A stretch of 8,267 nt of DNA from CAZRZN01 sp964604565. GTDB taxonomy: Bacteria > Pseudomonadota > Alphaproteobacteria > Rhodobacterales > Rhodobacteraceae. Position numbers and translations under genes: made by a program. Under the pieces are notes generated by a model. It did not search any database. It had not been told where the DNA came from and worked only from the letters and a program-made list of their open reading frames with translations. Positions 5,803-8,267 of this stretch are shown here, piece by piece. The stretch lies in assembly GCA_964604565.1 (NCBI GenBank), contig CAZRZN010000201.1, positions 1 through 8,267 on the forward strand. Reading direction: 5' to 3'. Every line of letters starts with the position of its first letter. Positions within the stretch are counted from its first letter, which is position 1.

Positions 5803-6611
5803 AGTCACTTTCTGCCCTGTCTGCCCTTGCCCATCCTCGCCGGTTGGCGGTTTTTCGCCTGTTGATGCGGCGCTTTCCCGATGCGGTTCCGGCGGGGGAG
5901 ATCGCGCAGGCACTTGATCTGCCGCCCTCGTCGCTGTCGGTGGCGCTGGGCCAGCTGCGCGGCGCCGGATTGGTGACGCAACGGCGCGACGGGACATCGC
6001 TGCTTTATGCCGCCGATACCGAGGGCGCAGGCCGGCTGATCGCCTATCTGGGCGCCGATTGCTGCCGGGGCCGTCCGGATGTCTGCTTGCCGATGTCGCG
6101 GGGGCGGTCCGGACACCGGTTCAACGTGCTGTTTCTGTGCACCGGCAACTCCGCCCGGTCGCTCATGGCGGAGGCGCTGTTGCGCAAACTCGCCGGTGAC
6201 CGCTTTGCCGCGTATTCCGCCGGAACGCGGCCCGCAAGCGCACCGAACCCCGATGCGCTGCAACTGCTGCGCGACAAGGATCATGACCTGTCGTTCCTGC
6301 GCACCAAGGACCTGTCGGAGTTTCGCGGGCCGGAGGCGCCGGTCATGGACTTCGTCTTTACCGTCTGCGACCGCGCCGCCAATGAGGAATGCCCCCCTTG
6401 GCCGGGTCAGCCGATGACCGGTCACTGGGGCCAGCCGGACCCGGTCCGCGCCGCGGGTTCTGAGGCAGAGCGTCGGCTTGCCTTTCAGCAGGTCTATGGC
6501 GCGTTGAAAAACAGGATTCAGGCCTTTGCCGCGCTGCCTGTGGAAACGCTCGACCGGACGCGGCTTCAGGCCCGAATAGACACCCTTGCCCGAATGGAAG
6601 ACATTGCATGA
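5793..6611 (+). CDS. ArsR-type repressor fused to arsenate reductase (ArsR-ArsC)
   Basis: This 272-residue protein joins two arsenic functions. Residues 1-100 are an ArsR/SmtB winged helix: LSALAHPRRLAVFRLL (9-24), the helix-turn-helix around PAGEIAQALDLPPSSLSVAL (33-52) and the wing RRDGTSLLY (64-72). Cys90, Cys91 and Cys98 (DCCRGRPDVC) form a probable As(III)-binding cluster like that of Acidithiobacillus ArsR. Residues 109-272 are an LMW-phosphatase-fold arsenate reductase with FLCTGNSARS (114-123), where Cys116 is the nucleophile and Arg122 closes the P-loop, plus relay cysteines Cys192 and Cys200 (VCDRAANEEC) and a DP pair at 216-217. The domain should reduce arsenate to arsenite using thioredoxin or a glutathione-linked donor. 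ATG at 5793 is chosen because the ArsR domain starts here. It has no Shine-Dalgarno sequence and sits in the operator palindrome. The stop overlaps the GAPDH start (ATGA). ArsR-ArsC fusions are known, for example in Leptospirillum. Confidence 0.9.
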   Translation: MEKKSLSALSALAHPRRLAVFRLLMRRFPDAVPAGEIAQALDLPPSSLSVALGQLRGAGLVTQRRDGTSLLYAADTEGAGRLIAYLGADCCRGRPDVCLPMSRGRSGHRFNVLFLCTGNSARSLMAEALLRKLAGDRFAAYSAGTRPASAPNPDALQLLRDKDHDLSFLRTKDLSEFRGPEAPVMDFVFTVCDRAANEECPPWPGQPMTGHWGQPDPVRAAGSEAERRLAFQQVYGALKNRIQAFAALPVETLDRTRLQARIDTLARMEDIA

Positions 6612-7606
6612 CCACCTATGCCATCAACGGTCTCGGCCGCATCGGAAAACTCATCGTCAGACCCATGCTGGAGGCGGGGGACAGGATCGCCTTTGTCAAC
6701 GACGCGGTTGGCGATCCGGCGATGCATGCCCATCTGCTGGAATTTGACAGCGTGCATAGCCGCTGGGATGCGCGGTTTTCGCATGACGCGGACAGTGTGA
6801 CCATCGACGGCAATCGCATTCCCGTTCACCGGAGCCGCGATCTGAGCGACCTTCCGCTGGAGGGCGTGGACGTGATGATCGACTGCACCGGTCATTTCAA
6901 AACGGCCGAGCGCATCGCGCCCTATTTCGGGCGTGGCGTGAAAAAGGTGGTCGTCTCCGCCCCGGTCAAGGACAGCGGCGCGGCCAACATCGTCTATGGC
7001 GTCAATCATGACACCTACGATCCCGCGCGGCACGACATCGTCACGGCCGCCTCCTGCACGACCAACTGCCTTGCGCCGGTGGTCAAGGTCATCCACGAAA
7101 ACATCGGCATAAGACATGGGTCGATCACCACGATCCACGACGTCACCAACACCCAGACGATCGTGGATCGCCCGGCCAAGGATCTGCGTCGCGCGCGGTC
7201 CGCGCTGAATTCGCTGATCCCCACGACCACAGGCTCCGCCACGGCCATCACGCTGATCTATCCGGAGCTTGAGGGCCGTCTGAACGGCCATGCCGTGCGG
7301 GTGCCGCTGCTGAACGCTTCGTTGACAGACTGCGTGTTCGAAGTGGACAGTCCCACGACTGCCGAAGAGGTCAACGCCCTGTTCAAGGCCGCCGCAGAGG
7401 GTCCGCTGAAAGGCATCCTGGGCTATGAGGAACGCCCGCTCGTCTCCGCCGACTATACCAACGATCCGCGTTCCGCGATTGTCGATGCGCCATCGACCAT
7501 GGTGGTCAACGGCACGCAGGTGAAGGTTTACGCCTGGTATGACAACGAATGGGGCTACGCGCACCGGCTGGTGGATGTGGCGCATATGGTCGGGGCGTCG
7601 CTTTAG
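6608..7606 (+). CDS. ArsJ-associated glyceraldehyde-3-phosphate dehydrogenase
   Basis: This 332-residue protein is a complete GAPDH. It has the Rossmann start (AINGLGRIGKL, 5-15), Asp32 (FVNDAVGD) consistent with NAD use, the catalytic SCTTNC block with Cys150, His177 in ITTIHDVTN, the RPAKDLRRAR loop (188-197), IPTTTGSATA (204-213) and the C-terminal YDNEWGYAHRLVD. Next to arsJ such enzymes use arsenate in place of phosphate to make 1-arseno-3-phosphoglycerate, which ArsJ exports. Departures from housekeeping GAPDH, such as TLIYPELEGRLNG and RVPLLNASLTDCVFEV (231-246), match the arsenic-associated subgroup as I remember it. The reading frame overlaps the arsR-arsC stop by 4 bp, so the two are translationally coupled. 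A glycolytic housekeeping role is less likely in this context. Confidence 0.9.
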   Translation: MTTYAINGLGRIGKLIVRPMLEAGDRIAFVNDAVGDPAMHAHLLEFDSVHSRWDARFSHDADSVTIDGNRIPVHRSRDLSDLPLEGVDVMIDCTGHFKTAERIAPYFGRGVKKVVVSAPVKDSGAANIVYGVNHDTYDPARHDIVTAASCTTNCLAPVVKVIHENIGIRHGSITTIHDVTNTQTIVDRPAKDLRRARSALNSLIPTTTGSATAITLIYPELEGRLNGHAVRVPLLNASLTDCVFEVDSPTTAEEVNALFKAAAEGPLKGILGYEERPLVSADYTNDPRSAIVDAPSTMVVNGTQVKVYAWYDNEWGYAHRLVDVAHMVGASL

Positions 7607-7761
7607 GCCCGATGTGTAACTTTTCCGCCCGAAAATGACCAAGCGAAGATGCGCCGGGCGGCGTATCGCCGGGGCCAGCGGTTCCACCATCCCGAGATGC
7701 GTATTGTGACCTGTCGCCGGGATCACGGTGCCAGCGCGACAACAGATGAGAGGCCCAGACA
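7607..7761. other. 155-bp gap between the GAPDH gene and arsJ
   Basis: The gap is unusually long for a gene pair that works as one pathway. It holds a short inverted repeat, TTTTC-CGCCC-GAAAA (7621-7635), which faintly recalls the TTTCC/GGAAA units of the upstream operator, and a GC-rich hairpin CGGCG-TAT-CGCCG near 7662-7674. No gene or convincing promoter is seen. Only very short open frames without ribosome-binding sites occur. The GAGAGG (7748-7753) near its end belongs to arsJ. Confidence 0.45.
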
Positions 7762-8267
7762 GTGACAGCCGATTCCACCGCCGACCGCCCCGAGGGCCTG
7801 TCCGCCTATATCGCCGTCACCGCCGCGTATTGGGCCTTCATGCTGACGGACGGCGCCTTGCGGATGCTGGTGCTGCTGCATTTTCACACGCTTGGCTTTT
7901 CGCCGGTGCAACTGGCCTATCTGTTTCTGTTGTATGAGGTCGCGGGGATCCTGACCAATCTTTCGGCGGGCTGGATCGCGGCGCGATTTGGCCTGACGTC
8001 GACGCTATACGCGGGTCTGGCGTTGCAGGTCGGCGCGCTGATCGCCTTGGCGCAGCTTGATCCGGGGTGGAGCCTGACAGCCTCCGTCATCTTTGTCATG
8101 TCGGTGCAGGGTCTGTCCGGCGTGGCCAAGGACCTGTCAAAGATGTCCGCCAAATCGGCGGTCAAGCTGCTGGCACCCAAGGGGCAGGGCGGCCTGTTCC
8201 GCTGGGTCGCGGTGTTGACCGGATCCAAGAACGCGGTAAAGGGCGCCGGCTTTCTGCTGGGGGCGAT
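7762..8267 (+). CDS. arsJ: Organoarsenical efflux MFS transporter ArsJ, N-terminal part (cut by window edge)
   Basis: A GTG start opens a frame of 168 codons that runs off the right edge. The product is the N-terminal part of a major facilitator superfamily protein of the inner membrane. It begins VTADSTADRPEGLSAYI, then shows AYWAFMLTDGALRMLVLLHF (22-41), LAYLFLLYEVAGILTNL (51-67), an MFS motif A-like loop GWIAARFG (70-77) and the very characteristic GLSGVAKDLSKMSAKSAVK (117-135) followed by GGLFRWVAVLTGSKNAVKG. This pattern is typical of ArsJ, which exports 1-arseno-3-phosphoglycerate made by the GAPDH encoded just upstream. GTG at 7762 is the first possible start after an in-frame stop at 7747, and GAGAGG (7748-7753) lies 8 nt before it. 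Confidence 0.92.
   Translation, partial: MTADSTADRPEGLSAYIAVTAAYWAFMLTDGALRMLVLLHFHTLGFSPVQLAYLFLLYEVAGILTNLSAGWIAARFGLTSTLYAGLALQVGALIALAQLDPGWSLTASVIFVMSVQGLSGVAKDLSKMSAKSAVKLLAPKGQGGLFRWVAVLTGSKNAVKGAGFLLGA

Noticed and set aside
7635..7709. 24-codon open frame in the GAPDH-arsJ gap
   Set aside because: It has no ribosome-binding site and a basic, low-information translation. There is nothing to separate it from chance.
6566..7726. 386-codon open frame on the minus strand opposite the GAPDH gene
   Set aside because: The plus strand encodes a full GAPDH with all catalytic motifs. The antisense translation has no recognisable family features.
1..8267. CRISPR arrays, tRNA genes, transposases, phage genes or attachment sites
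   Set aside because: No spaced direct repeats, no cloverleaf-like segments and no integrase or transposase motifs were found. The only strong repeats are local palindromes tied to terminators or operators.

Overview
The window is GC-rich DNA with tightly packed genes. It looks like chromosome from an alphaproteobacterium, most likely a marine member of the Rhodobacterales (Roseobacter-type). That placement is inferred from codon usage, the TRAP transporter, the acetyl-CoA synthetase N-terminus and the arsenic gene arrangement; there is no rRNA or other phylogenetic marker in the window.

Left part (1-3789). The window opens with the first 40 codons of acetyl-CoA synthetase (acsA), read leftward. 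A 437-bp divergent intergenic region follows, with an AT-rich core and a GntR-like inverted repeat. Next comes a complete TRAP (tripartite ATP-independent periplasmic) transporter read rightward: substrate-binding protein dctP, small membrane subunit dctQ and large permease dctM. dctP is separated from dctQ by a perfect 24-bp palindrome with a T-run and then a second, nested set of inverted repeats. This layout suggests the binding protein is made in excess over the membrane subunits. dctQ and dctM overlap by one base. The transported substrate cannot be read from the sequence.

Middle part (3763-5539). A strong symmetrical hairpin lies between dctM and two leftward genes. These are a small secreted protein of unknown function with a Gly/His-rich tail, and a fold-type I PLP-dependent aminotransferase of the LysN / 2-aminoadipate aminotransferase type.

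Right part (5757-8267). This is an arsenate resistance operon read rightward. It holds a single gene fusing an ArsR repressor to a thioredoxin-fold-coupled (LMW-phosphatase-like) arsenate reductase, then an arsenic-associated GAPDH, and, after a 155-bp gap, the organoarsenical exporter ArsJ, which runs off the right edge. In the known pathway GAPDH turns arsenate plus glyceraldehyde-3-phosphate into unstable 1-arseno-3-phosphoglycerate, and ArsJ exports it. No arsenite pump (ArsB/Acr3) is visible in the window.

The most interesting point is how this operon starts. A 26-bp perfect palindrome built from repeated ATATTTCC octamers contains the start codon of the ArsR-ArsC fusion, and no Shine-Dalgarno sequence precedes it. 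This suggests autoregulation at a possibly leaderless transcript. The fusion itself could work as a self-contained arsenate sensor, with the reductase half making the arsenite that the repressor half detects.
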